Below, piece by piece: positions 32,701 to 43,289 of a stretch of DNA of 64,000 bases. The stretch comes from Dastarcus helophoroides. Its lineage: Eukaryota; Arthropoda; Insecta; Coleoptera; Bothrideridae. Every line of letters begins with the position of its first letter. Positions within the stretch are counted from its first letter, which is position 1. Location: positions 1,240,001 to 1,304,000 of the forward strand of contig CM053332.1 in NCBI GenBank assembly GCA_028583605.1, read 5' to 3'. The translations under genes were made by a program, and so were the position numbers. Under the pieces are notes generated by a model, which was not told the origin of the DNA, ran no database searches, and saw nothing but the letters and a program-made list of their open reading frames with translations.

Positions 32701-35700
32701 TGATAAGGAAAAGCGGCCGCGATAATGAAGCAAACGGTAAGTAAGCGTTCCAGAAATTTTGGCAAACGATAAGCCTAATCTGCCGAAAACTTTCAGAATC
32801 CGGAAACGAGGACTATATAAGGCGATCGCCTTTTCCTCAAGTCAGTTAGTCAGTTAATCAATGTAGTGAGTGAGTTAGTAGTTAGAAGTTAATTAAACAG
32901 TGTTAGTTGCAGTTGTAGTGTTCCGAGTTTAGTTTGAAAATAGAGTGTTTTACAATTTATGTGTTAATCAATTCGAATCTATAGCCCGCAACAACTGGTG
33001 TCAGAAGTGGGATAATTTGTGGATTGTGTTTATTACTCGGAGAAATAAGTGCCAGGTGTTCTGCAGTTGACTTTATCTCGGACATTATAAACTGTTAAAT
33101 AGTTTATACGGGGCGCGTCAGGAAAAATCTTGAACATTCTAGATCGCTTTATGGAAACAAAATTAAAATCGATCAAAATGGAACAACAATTGCAAGCGAT
33201 ATTAGCAATGATAAAAGACAACAAAGAACAAGACGAAGAACGAAGATGACAAAAAAAGAACAAGAGGAAGAACGAAGACGACAAGAAAAAAACAGAAGCA
33301 AGAACGAAGACGACAAGAAAAAGAGCAAAACGAAGTAGGAAGGCCACAGGAGGAAGAATAAAGACGACAAGAAAAAGAACGAAGACGACAAGAAAAAGAA
33401 GAAAAGGAAAGGAATGCAGACAAACAAGAATTGCATAGTCTATTAGCAAATATAACTGAAACAAGGAGAGTAGACGTTGTAAAAATGAAAGAAAAAGTAA
33501 AAGAACAAAATACAGGAATCAGGAAAGAAATGAAAGAAGAAGTTAAAAAACAAATTACAGAAATAAGAAAAAAAATGCAAAAAGAATTCAACAGCAAGCA
33601 ACACAGAAGAAAATCAGCAGCATCGAAAATAACATGAAGAAGTTGCTAAGTGGACAAGTCACACAACATGAATCCGAAAGTGTACCCGCTATTTCTTCCC
33701 AAAAGGTGAAACCTCCTACCTATGAGGAACAAACAGCTTTCCAGGCCTACAGAATACAGTTCGAAGCTGCTGCCAGTGCTAATCGGTGAACGGAAGGCGA
33801 AAAGGCGACCTCATTGGTGGTATGCCTGCGCGGAAAAGCTCTGGAACTACTTCGAGCTTTATCTGACCACGAACTTTAGTTAGAGCTTTAAAGCTGAGAT
33901 TTGCAGACCATCATTTGCCGCAAGTCGCCCAGTCGCAACTACTAGTAAGGAAGCAGAAAAGTGATGAAACGCTGCAAGAATTCGAGGCTTACGTTAAAAA
34001 ACTGGCTCATGCCGCCTATCCAACAGCACCAACTGAATTTCTGGAACTTTACACAGCTAGAATTGTTCTGGAAGGAATAAGAGACTTAAAAGTCCAGAGA
34101 GTGATGCGCTTGTCAAACTTCCGAGCATCAAGGGAAGCACTGATTAGAGTTTTAGAGGTTAAAGCTGCTTACAAGGTTTCAGAGCTGGAAGCGTCATGGA
34201 GAATAAGAAAAGCCGACCTCGAAGAGACCGCCAATGATTCCGATCTTGTGAACATCATAAGTGCTAACATGAAGGAAATAAACGTAAACATGAACGCTAG
34301 CATGAAGGAAATAAACGCGAGCATCGAAGAACTGCTGGAGACTCTTATAGGTAGATCCAACAGAAAAAGCACAACATGTTACAGCTGTGGCAAACCGGAG
34401 CATTTTAAAAAGGACTGCAGGTTAACCCCCAAGAAATCAACAAGCCCTACAGTAAGAAAACAACACGGCGAGAAGGAGAACTCACTAGTTAATGTCAAGA
34501 AACCAGTCCTCAGATAAAATGAACCAAGGCGAGATTGATGGTGGAAGCTAGCTTGGATGAAAGGAATGTATAGGCAACAGTGGACACAGAAGTCAAGGTG
34601 ACTGCAGCACGCGATACTCAAGCGATCCGTGAAGGTAAACAGGAGTTGAGGAAGTTGCTTGGGTTATGCACCTATTACAGAAGATTTGTAAAAGGGTACG
34701 CCATGATCGTTGTGCCGTTACACCTACTAACGGAAGTTGTAGTGTTTCGAGTTTGGTTTGGAAATAAAGTGGTATAATTCACATGTGGTAATCAATTCGA
34801 ACCGATAACCCGCAACAATATTATGATATATGACTAATATGTTATAATTTTAACCAACGTATTATGTGCTACAAAGTTATTATGAAGCTGCTAAATATTA
34901 TGAGGTTAATAATTACTAACAAAGATTTAATTTTAAAGACACTTAATTTTCAATTATACGATAAAAGATATAAACTGGTTACTCTATGAGCAGCATTAAA
35001 GCAAAAAGCAAACATTTATTTGTTGCTTCAAAAAACGTAATAGTGCGAAGATTTCAGTAAAATTAGAATTTTCGAAATTATAATAATATGAAAAAATAAT
35101 CAATTTTCAAATTTCCTCATCTATAAAACATTTTTATAGAGTATAATTAAATGAGATTTAAATCGATTTTAGTCTCAGTGCAGATAATGTTATTGCTAAA
35201 CAATTAGGATAAGTGAACTTGAAAATGCCACTTCTGCTGACGAAATACGTATCACCTAATTATTTGTTTAATTGTCGGTGTAGGAAAGGGGCAAAACCTT
35301 CTATAGACCTAATTATAAGCCAAAGTGTTAAGTTCATTGCTCTTGTAAGATATGTTTGAGTAATCGCTACATTTTGGACTCTTCAGTTTTATATTTACAA
35401 TTTTTAATGAATGACTCCATATATTAAGATTCGCGCAGTTCTTCCTTATTGAGGAAAGGTGCTTAGCATAACAACAAATACTACTGTTGTATTAGGAATA
35501 ATTAGTGCTAGTAAATGTTACCACACTAAACGCCAACGAAAGCTAGATAATTTTCGTGTTGCATAATAAAGATCTACAGAAAACCTACTGATCTAAAATT
35601 TAAACATTTTGTCGTTTATCACACACTCTTAGAAACTTTTTTACCTTAGAAAATCATTGAGGAAATTGACGAAGACGGGAACGGGGAAGTCAGTTTCGAT

Positions 35701-38700
35701 GAGTTTGCTAATTTAGCAGCCAGATTTTTGGTTGAGGAAGAGGACGAAGATACGGAAGCTATCCAGTCGGAACTCAAGGGCGCCTTTCGGATGTACGACA
35801 GGGAAGGTATGCTGAAATGTTTACTGACTTTTCTATAGCATTACCTCCTAGGAAATGGATTTATTACCATTGAGGTGCTTCGGGAGATTTTAAAGGAATT
35901 GGACGAGAATTTGAGCGACGACGACTTGGACAATATGATCGACGAAATCGACGCTGACGGTTCTGGTACAGTCGATTGGGAAGGTAATATTTTTAACAAG
36001 GGTTAATCAATGGCCAGCCATACACGAACGAATCTGCCACTTGGCTCTTTCCATACCAAATATAATGCTTACTACTAACGTACATATCTACACACATACT
36101 AAATCTTCCAATTAAATCCGTCAGTTAAAGACTTTTCGTTAGTGGGCTAATACTCCTCACCTTTGTACGAATTAGACTGGACTCGCAGTACGTTTGCATG
36201 CACATGAAATTTGACCTGTGTTGTCTGGCATTTTTGAGTAAAAAATGTCAAAATCAAGACAAATCAAAACCTTTAAACGACACTAGCTCAGATATTTAGT
36301 CTGTGCAAGATAAAGTTTGCCGACTAGCATATTTATTTTTGCAAATTCAGTCTGTGGCTCGACCTTCTCCATTAACGCAAAGGTAATTCCACTGATGTCA
36401 TATGTGCCTTATCCAATTCGTCGAGTAATCCGTAGGTGTATGGCTGGCTAATTACTAATATTTAAGGTTTAAGCAAAAAGTTGCAAGTATTTCCCTGTAG
36501 ACTCTATAGCTCAAGAAAGTCACAGCGCCCACCAAATCAGCGTGACATATGACGTAGTGTGTAATACACATATAGAGACCAACCGAAGTTTGGGTTCTGG
36601 TTCCGGCTAGTTTCGGCCAAAAAAACTCGGTTTCGGCCGCAATTTTAGTTCGGCCCAACATAGGCCAAAACTTTAAAGTTTTAAAAGAAAAAGTAGAAAC
36701 TCTAAATTGCTATAAAAGAACGTGTACATTTACAATTTTTTGCGGAAGTTTTGGACAGATCAAAAATTTATTGATCAAACTAGGAATTATGCAAAGAAAC
36801 TGGACATTTCAAAAAAACTTGTTATTTACCTATGTGATAAGAAATCCTTAAGATTTCAAATTCATGCCCAAATTTTCGGTTTTAATCCCAAAAATTCAAT
36901 TTCAAACTCAAATATTCGAATTTTTTTTTTGAAGTTCCTCTAGGCAAATACGAGATTTATTTAACCCTTGAATTTTAGAAAAATTTTAAATTAAGTTAAA
37001 TATTCAAGAAAAAAATAAATTAAATTATTATTTAAAAAAAGAAAATTTTTTTTTCCGATATCAAAATTTCAACTTTGCACTTAAAATTTAAAAACATCAC
37101 TAGCAGATATCGAGCCTTCGTCTGCGTGAAAGAACAGAAAGAATTTTCGATTTGTTTTTTTTAAAGAATCAGATCTTTATTAGAAATTTTTGAGTATTTT
37201 AATAATATTGCAATTTTTAAATATCCACTCTTTTAAGAATGTCCGCATTTTTTCGTTCGACTTCCAAAATTTCCAAATTTTTTTCGAAATGTTGACTTTT
37301 ATTATTCCAGTCATATTACACCTGGCAAATGTGTAATGTAGACGATATTTTGGTATTTTGTTATGGGACTGTTGAAAGGGCTGCAGCCATATTGAAAGGT
37401 GTCTACTCGGTTGTTTTATTCAAATAATTTGGCAACCGTTTTGGGAGCTTTTAGAAAGTTCTGCGACTTTATTAATAAGCACCAGTTTCCACTTTTAATT
37501 TTAAACAAAATTGCTTTGTTTGACTATTTCAATTTGTCCCGTAAACAGTCACATTTCCGAGAAAAACTACAAAGACTTTTGAAGAAACCTATAAAACAAT
37601 ATTTTCTTTTTTTTGTCTCGTGTGTTTAATGTGACTATGTTACAAACTTGGACACTCAGCATCAGACTCATTAGGTGGATAAAATTAAAAATTATTTTTT
37701 TACATTCTTTTATTGCTTATTTTGATATAAAATATTTCTTCGTTGCAGCTCCAAAGATTCAAAGTCAACTGAAAATATCGTTTAATTTTTGGTGAACAGT
37801 GAATAATGCGCACTGATAACTATCAAAGATGCACTGAAAGGCTGTATTCTTTTATAGCTTGCCTTGGAAGCTTGACAGTTTTTCTGTACCTTGTAAACTG
37901 CAAGGTTCAAGCCTTTTAGTATTTTATATTAATTTTTTATTGATAACCTTAGGTTCTCCTAAGAATGAAAAGAAGGTTGCTTATTTTTATTTTGAGATAC
38001 AGAGCCTTAAAAATGACGAAAGTTATTTAGGAGCAGAACAAAAGTTTTTTTTTTTTTTTTTGTCATATGTAGTTTTATTCAAGTCGATAATAAAATGCTT
38101 TCAAATATTAATTTTTAAACAAACACTTAAAATATTGATATTTCCAAGCAAATGAACACCAAATATTTATTTCACTATCCTTTTATATATTAGGTTTTAA
38201 ATGTAATTGAGCAAAAGATAAAGCATGTTCACTAGTTAAACAAAGTTATTTTAATAATTTTGTCGGAGTTAAAGTAATGTAACAAGTATACAAATACAAT
38301 TTACTATTACATAATATTATATAAAAATGTGTATTTTTCAGCTCGGACCATTTTGAAAATAGTATTTATTTAAAGAAATGAATACATAAAATAATAATTG
38401 AGAAATAATCGAAATTAGATTTTGATTTATTTTAACGTCTAAAAAATTATAAATATACAGGATGTTCCATTCAAAAATATAATGTTTATCTGTCATTCAT
38501 TTCTTTAAATTCCTGTAAATACATAAATATATTCTACAAATAGCTTATGTTACTTTGTATATCTTTTGTATTTAACGTTCTTCTCTAAGGTGAAAAATAA
38601 AAAAGTTAAGATGACATTGTACATGACCATCCTGTACTTTTGAACCAGTGTGTACTTTTTGATGTATTTGCTAAATTCATTTCATTGGTATTTTTTGTTG

Positions 38701-39028
38701 CTTGCGTCTTCTTCCAAATCTTGCATATTTCTTCTTAATACGAGAAATGTTAAGATGTCTAGAAAAAAATGTGGAGGTAAAATATAATTTAAATAACCCA
38801 TTTAAATTAATTAAAACATACTGAATAAATATATAGCAGCATTATCAACAGGTTTAACAATAATTATATTTAAGTATCTCTAATTTGTCACGAATTTAGT
38901 AAACTTTTTTAAGCACGTATACAATATAACTTGATTAAAAATTTTAGCATAATTAACAGAAGCAGTTCAATACTTAATTCTGCTATTTCCTTTTTTTTTC
39001 AGAGTTCAAAGCAGTTATGATAGGATAA
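29747..39028 (+). CDS. TpnC: Troponin C, gene B (six exons)
   Basis: Second TpnC paralog. Exons: 29747-29749 (ATG only), 29802-29829, 29889-30004, 35650-35806, 35852-35983, 39003-39028, with GT...AG borders, joining to 153 residues. EF-hand loops: I ([12 protein letters not shown]) lacks the 12th Glu; II ([12 protein letters not shown]) canonical; III ([12 protein letters not shown]) degenerate; IV ([12 protein letters not shown]) canonical across the last junction. It ends FKAVMIG, like gene C and unlike gene A. The exon 3/4 border is phase 0 after ELE, shared with gene C. The EF-hand III intron (here 45 bases) is shared with gene A. Intron 3 (5.6 kb) holds a mariner-like and a gypsy element; intron 5 (3.0 kb) holds low-complexity DNA. 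Predicted role: thin-filament calcium sensor binding troponin I and T. Confidence 0.93.
30005..31274. other. Intronic sequence of TpnC-B without other gene
   Basis: 5' part of intron 3. No exon, RNA gene or transposon recognised. Confidence 0.5.
31275..32434 (+). mobile_element. mariner-like element in TpnC-B intron 3
   Basis: A complete insertion of 1160 bases flanked by TA at 31273-31274 and 32435-32436. The ends CCGGGATATTAAAAATTATC and its inverted partner match over about 65 bases (31275-31340 and 32370-32434), including ttgtggaatgtaaaac. It carries a broken transposase. A different family from the element at 25225. Confidence 0.9.
31443..32239 (+). pseudogene. Mariner-like transposase, broken
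   Basis: Three pieces in transposase order. 31450-31592 has the first helix-turn-helix ([10 protein letters not shown]...GNWQYSQ). 31612-31893 has a second DNA-binding segment ([15 protein letters not shown] then CQKILKKN). 31874-32239 holds [15 protein letters not shown] with a catalytic Asp and a late block [10 protein letters not shown] in which the last catalytic Asp is Asn. Stops separate the pieces and the middle of the catalytic domain is deleted at about 31850-31880. It cannot be active. Confidence 0.85.
32645..32993 (+). repeat. 5' LTR of gypsy copy 2
   Basis: Starts TGTAACG and ends CAACA. It has a TATA-like tatataa near 32815, gtcagttagtcagttaatc repeats, and closes just before tggtgtcagaagtggga, the primer-binding site. 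It is the best preserved LTR of the family here, and its reverse complement is the solo LTR at 39304-39646. Confidence 0.85.
33120..33640 (+). pseudogene. gag amino-terminal coiled-coil region with internal minisatellite
   Basis: Corresponds to 1260-1640 of copy 1 and would encode the charged start of gag. Between about 33225 and 33410 a roughly 21-base unit (gaacgaagacgacaagaaaaa and variants) is repeated several times and encodes Glu/Arg/Lys/Gln-rich repeats. Stops interrupt the frame. 33431-33637 is the last open part, rich in Lys and Glu. Confidence 0.65.
33915..34517 (+). CDS. gag capsid-nucleocapsid part of gypsy copy 2
   Basis: A 200-residue open frame whose ends are limited by mutations rather than by a natural start. 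The first half is capsid-like ([20 protein letters not shown], then a helical stretch with [14 protein letters not shown]). The centre carries short repeats ([18 protein letters not shown]). The end has an intact zinc knuckle Cys-x2-Cys-x4-His-x4-Cys at 34377-34418. The knuckle would bind element RNA during particle packaging. The upstream part of gag (33660-33910) is out of frame. Confidence 0.75.
   Translation: MPQVAQSQLLVRKQKSDETLQEFEAYVKKLAHAAYPTAPTEFLELYTARIVLEGIRDLKVQRVMRLSNFRASREALIRVLEVKAAYKVSELEASWRIRKADLEETANDSDLVNIISANMKEINVNMNASMKEINASIEELLETLIGRSNRKSTTCYSCGKPEHFKKDCRLTPKKSTSPTVRKQHGEKENSLVNVKKPVLR
34580..34736 (+). pseudogene. Protease-end/RT-thumb fusion remnant of copy 2
   Basis: In one frame it reads [13 protein letters not shown] then [17 protein letters not shown] and VKGYA, then passes into LTR sequence. 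The thumb motif is diagnostic; the RT fingers, palm and active site are missing. The joint lies at nearly the same place as in copy 1 (2427-2500). Confidence 0.7.
34818..35649. other. Intronic sequence of TpnC-B, 3' part of intron 3
   Basis: No gene or repeat recognised. Confidence 0.5.
36012..36449. mobile_element. Possible MITE in TpnC-B intron 5
   Basis: The inverted ends ggccagccatacac (36012-36025) and gtgtatggctggct (36436-36449) bracket about 410 bases without coding capacity. The target duplication is unclear. A related terminal phrase occurs near 25000. Confidence 0.5.
36450..39002. repeat. Intronic AT-rich low-complexity sequence
   Basis: Rest of TpnC-B intron 5. 36680-37300 is a loose A/T quasi-repeat. 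38458-38634 has short inverted ends (caggatg...catcctg) next to TA and may be a small MITE. A phrase at 37327-37395 faintly recalls an RT active site but has no support around it. No host exon seen. Confidence 0.45.
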
Positions 39029-39087
39029 AGTCTTATTCCCCATCGATTGGAGAATCACAATTGTTTGTACTTTTGTAAATACATTTT

Positions 39088-39093
39088 AATAAA
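39088..39093 (+). terminator. Polyadenylation signal of TpnC-B
   Basis: AATAAA 60 bases after the TpnC-B stop codon. Confidence 0.65.
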
Positions 39094-39303
39094 CAATTTT
39101 GGAAATTGATTTGATGCATATTTCTTAATAAATCGACCACTATAATCACACCACAATCAAGAGTGAAAATTTGCCAAATCCCACTAAATAAAAGTGTAAA
39201 TTAAGGAAAATTTTAATAAATGAAATGCGAGCATTTTCAATATTTTAATGACAGATTTTCATTTTGTTGCTGTGATTACCACTCCCATCCAATGTTATTA
39301 TAG

Positions 39304-39646
39304 TGTTGCGGGCTATCGGTTCGAAATGATTATTACGCGTGAACTATAACCACTTTATTTCCAAACTAAACTCGAAACACTACAATTGAATAATTGACTT
39401 CTAACTACCAACTCAATAACTAACTACACTGACTCTAACTAACTGACTGACTCGAGGGAAAGGCGACCGCCTTATTTAGTTTTCGCTTCCGGGTTCTAGA
39501 AAATTACAGCAGATAAGGCTTATCGTTTGCCAAAATTTCTGGAACGCTTATCTGCCATTTGCTTCATTATCACGACCGCTTTCCATTATTAGATCTTTCT
39601 AAAAAAATTTCTTAGGTTCTAAATTTTTCAATTACATTTCGTTACA
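39304..39646 (-). repeat. Solo gypsy LTR, reversed
   Basis: Reverse complement of the LTR at 32645-32993 over its full length: starts TGTAACG (39646) and ends CAACA (39304) on the - strand. No primer-binding site or polypurine tract adjoins it, so it is a solo LTR left by recombination between two LTRs. I could not see a clean target duplication. Confidence 0.88.
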
Positions 39647-41594
39647 TTGGCCCTTTTTTGCTTCCACAATTCAATAGACAGCTAGTTATACTCCAAATGA
39701 CTTCGTTTTGTTTACACAACGACAATAACTTTAAATTTATGTACTAAAACTACTTAAGTCATTTAGAAGAAAGATTAATGTAACCCCTTTTACCCGCGCA
39801 GTAGCGAAATATGAAATTTCGACTAACACTTCCAAATTTAGAAAATATCTTTTTTAATTCTGCAATTTTTATCTCATGTTTTTTCTGGCATTTTCACGTA
39901 AATCCTACGTAGTCAGTTGAAGTGCTGCAATATTAATAAAATCCAATTTTGCGCCATTTATTCTAAAAAAAATCCAGATTCTTAAATATAATGTTTACAG
40001 TCTTGACGGCGATTAGGATTGTTTCAAAAAAATTTGTAATAAAACGGAACCTTCACCTTTAGAAAAGAAAATAAAAATAATTAAATTCGAAGATGGAAAT
40101 TCTGCAATAAAGGAATCGAAAATACGTTGTTCCCAAAATTTAAGAAAAAAAATAAAATTATTTAATTAAACTTATTTCGATTTTTTCAAAATATGCACTT
40201 TCTTTAACTGAATTGTTTGTAAGTTTTTGGGTTCTGAGATTTGACGAAATTTTGAGAAATAATAAAGTGGTTTATTGAAATTTTATGTTGGACATTTCGT
40301 TCTTGAAATAAAAATTAAAAGTTAATTCTATAAATACCCACTGCAAATTTGAAACTGAAAAAAATATGTAAATATTTCTAAGAATAATCTTATTTTTTGA
40401 AATTTTGACTGTTTCTACTCCAACCATAAAATATAATCTCTGAATTATTAGCCACGCAAATGATTGACATTTTTAATATTTGCTAAGGTTAGATTAACAT
40501 ACAAGAGTATAGTCATTTGATTAGTTTTTTTAATTTACGACAATATAAAATCCAGTGGCGTAAGTTTAATTAACACAGGTATTGTTTTATACTTTCACAC
40601 TAAATGTAACAGACTTGAAATGGGTGGATAAGGGAAAGGAGAGAAAATAATGGTTAAAGACACAAGGTAAGAGCCATATATAAATTATTACTTTATATCA
40701 GGCAAAAAACATGCCTTTCTATCGTATTGCCATGAGTTTGGTTGTATAGTGGCTGTTTTATTAAAACCTGCTAAACTTTATTTTCCTTCAATTTAGGTAA
40801 AACACACTATAATCTACACTCAATAAAATAAAGTAAAACCACCAAAAAATATTTGATTTATTATTTAAATACAAGAAATTCTCATGTAACTGGGAACGAA
40901 AAGTGGAGGCTTTTGCTACAAATCACGTGGTTGAAAATCTCTTGTCTCACTTCCTCCTACAAGTTTTACCGCACTACTATCTCTTTTTCATATTGTATTT
41001 ACTAGTTTAATCAATCCTTCATCTAAACTATTAGATCTATGATCGAATGACATATTTATATGTATGTTGCCAATTAAAAATATTCATTTGGAATAGCAGC
41101 TATACCTCTAGGGGACAAATGGTACAAATTACCATATTTAAAATAAGTACCTCACCAAATACAAAAATCCCTCATATTTTTTTTATTTTCACTTAAAATG
41201 TTAGGATTTTTCCTGGATTTTTTTTCGTCGACTTCTTATAACGAATGTCATCAGCTACGCTGATCTAATCAAGTTTCTTTTTCAACATAACAAATAAAAA
41301 TGATTTATCGTAGCTAATTTCAATCAAACTTACAAAAAAAATTTGTAATTACTCCATTTTTGTATTACTTTAAAAATACCTAACTGTATTGCTGTTGTTA
41401 GCATGTTTTCACCCACATCAAACTCTATTCAAAATATGTTAAAGTTCATCTAATCATGGAACGATACTTCCTTATAATATTTTTCAAAGCGTCACTGTAG
41501 TTGTTTTCTGGATAAAAACAGATGAACTTATTGAACTGCATCTGCTTTCATCATAGTTTCCCCCACTATTTTTGATAGCAACGAATCTACATCC
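39647..41594. other. Spacer between TpnC-B and TpnC-C
   Basis: AT-rich with no recognisable gene. 39830-40430 is A/T quasi-repeat. Confidence 0.5.
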
Positions 41595-41600
41595 TATAAA
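41595..41600 (+). promoter_or_regulatory. Possible TATA box of TpnC-C
   Basis: TATAAA 44 bases before the start codon, with a MEF2-like ctatttttgatag about 25 bases upstream and E-box-like catctg/cacctg nearby. Muscle genes often use such sites. The match is suggestive only. Confidence 0.35.
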
Positions 41601-41643
41601 TGTTCAATATAGAGTATCACCTGGCTTTGCGATCACCATAACC

Positions 41644-43031
41644 ATGGTAAGTTCAGTTATAAAATCTGGAGTGAGTATTAGGAATCATTTTACTTCCAGG
41701 ATAAAAAAGAAGAAGCAGGTCCAGATTTGGATTTCGAATCATTAAAAGATTTAGGGATTGGGAAAGAGCAATTGAAAGGTAGATTAATGTTCTCGTGTTA
41801 TAGTTTTAAGAATTTGTTTTATTCTTATTTACACCTTCACATCAATGACAATATACTGTACTTATACATTATGTCTCAATTTCTGTACTTAATAAAGGTA
41901 ATTAATTTAGGTATTGCAGTGGATTAGTGAAAGTGCAGAATCCTATATTTTTGTACTTCTGTGTATTAAGAATTATGGTGTCTTAGTTTGTATATATTCC
42001 TGTTGGTTTGTGTTAATTTTACTGAAACTGATTTTGTGACTTTTTCGTTTTATTTGTATTCCATGCCAATATTGATGTTTAACTTTAATGTAAAATTACA
42101 GTGCTCAAGACAATTTTTGATTCGTTCGATTTAGAAAAGAAAGGCGAAATAGGCACTGAAATGATTGGACAAATTCTGGATATGTTGGGTCATCAGTTAA
42201 GCTTGGACGAGTTGCAGGTAATTATAATTTTGATAACATAATTAATTATTATCGATACATTTATTTTTTATAAACAAATTTCTTTCTATAGTTTTCATAT
42301 TTCTATTTTTTCAATAAATCCACTGATAGTATCCTAGGCACAAAACGTTTCTATATTATCTGTTAATGATCGTTTTTTATATTTGCTGCAAGATGACATA
42401 TAAAGAAACAATCGTGTCTATGTTATTGAAAGGAAAAATGAACTGGGTAAATTTGTTGGAAATGCCCTTGTATCAAATGAAGCCGTTACTCACAATAAGA
42501 TAATAAAATTGATTTAGTTTAAATTATAAAGAAAATGGTAAACTAATCCTTTAACATCTCGCTGGAGAGATAACAAGTATAAATTTTATTTCTCAAATCA
42601 TAGGCACAATTAGTTAGCACATTCTTAATTTTTCTCCCATTAATATTGATGTTTTATGGAAACTTAGGCCATCGTGTCCGAAATTGATGAAGACGGTAAC
42701 GGCGTGATGAATTTTGAAGAGTTTGCTCATCTCTCTGCCAGATTTCTGGTGGAAGAGGAGGAAGACACAGAAGCCATACTTAGAGAATTAAAGGACGCTT
42801 TCAGATTGTATGATAAGGAAGGGCTGGGATATATTGGCGTCGATCTCCTGAGAGAGATTTTAAAAGAGCTCGATGATAAATTAACACCAAAAGATTTGGA
42901 ACAAATGATAGAGGAAATTGATACTGATGGTTCCGGAACTGTGGACTGGGAAGGTGCAGTATAACAGTAATAGAATTATATTTATTTAACACTAAACCTT
43001 TGTAGAATTTAAAGCAATGATGATTGGATAA
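41644..43031 (+). CDS. TpnC: Troponin C, gene C (five exons)
   Basis: Third TpnC paralog, compact. Exons: 41644-41646 (ATG only), 41700-41778, 42102-42217, 42668-42953, 43006-43031, with GT...AG borders, joining to 169 residues. It carries about 16 extra acidic residues at the start ([19 protein letters not shown] region) compared with genes A and B. EF loops: I ([12 protein letters not shown]) degenerate; II ([12 protein letters not shown]) canonical; III ([12 protein letters not shown]) degenerate; IV ([12 protein letters not shown]) canonical across the last junction. The intron that splits EF-hand III in A and B is absent, so exon 4 is one 286-base piece. The phase-0 border before EF-hand II is shared with gene B. 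Introns total about 0.9 kb with no transposon. Confidence 0.94.
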
Positions 43032-43283
43032 TAATATACAATGTCTACAACGTAAATGAAATTTAGGGAGATTTGCCAACATGTGCCGTATGACTTGTCG
43101 CCATGCCAGAAAATGTGATTGACCTTCTTTTCGCGTTGTTCTTTTATGTTTTGTTTCAAAATTCTATGTACATAAACGTCGTTCATTTGTCTGAATGAAA
43201 AAAAATTAATACTTTTCTTTTAAATTTTAGGCATAAATTATTTTCTCACATACTCATTATTATACTTTGCTTATAAACTGAAA

Positions 43284-43289
43284 AATAAA
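43284..43289 (+). terminator. Possible polyadenylation signal of TpnC-C
   Basis: AATAAA about 250 bases after the stop codon. It is the nearest clear hexamer. Confidence 0.4.

Larger units (their letters stand above)
32645..34817 (+). mobile_element. Ty3/gypsy element, copy 2 (internally deleted), in TpnC-B intron 3
   Basis: A complete 5' LTR (32645-32993), primer-binding site (32996-33012), gag, then a fusion of a protease-like end to the RT thumb (34580-34736), which runs straight into the last 82 bases of a 3' LTR (34736-34817). Most of pol and the 5' part of the 3' LTR are missing. This is the same family as copy 1 at 775-5137 and shares its protease-to-thumb joint. It lies in the same orientation as the gene. 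Confidence 0.88.

Noticed and set aside
33033..33464. 143-codon Phe/Leu/Ser-rich frames on the - strand
   Set aside because: They are antisense to the Lys/Glu/Arg-rich gag minisatellite, so the hydrophobic look is an artefact.
37327..37395. NVDDILVF phrase like an RT active site
   Set aside because: Flanking sequence shows no other RT motif in any frame.
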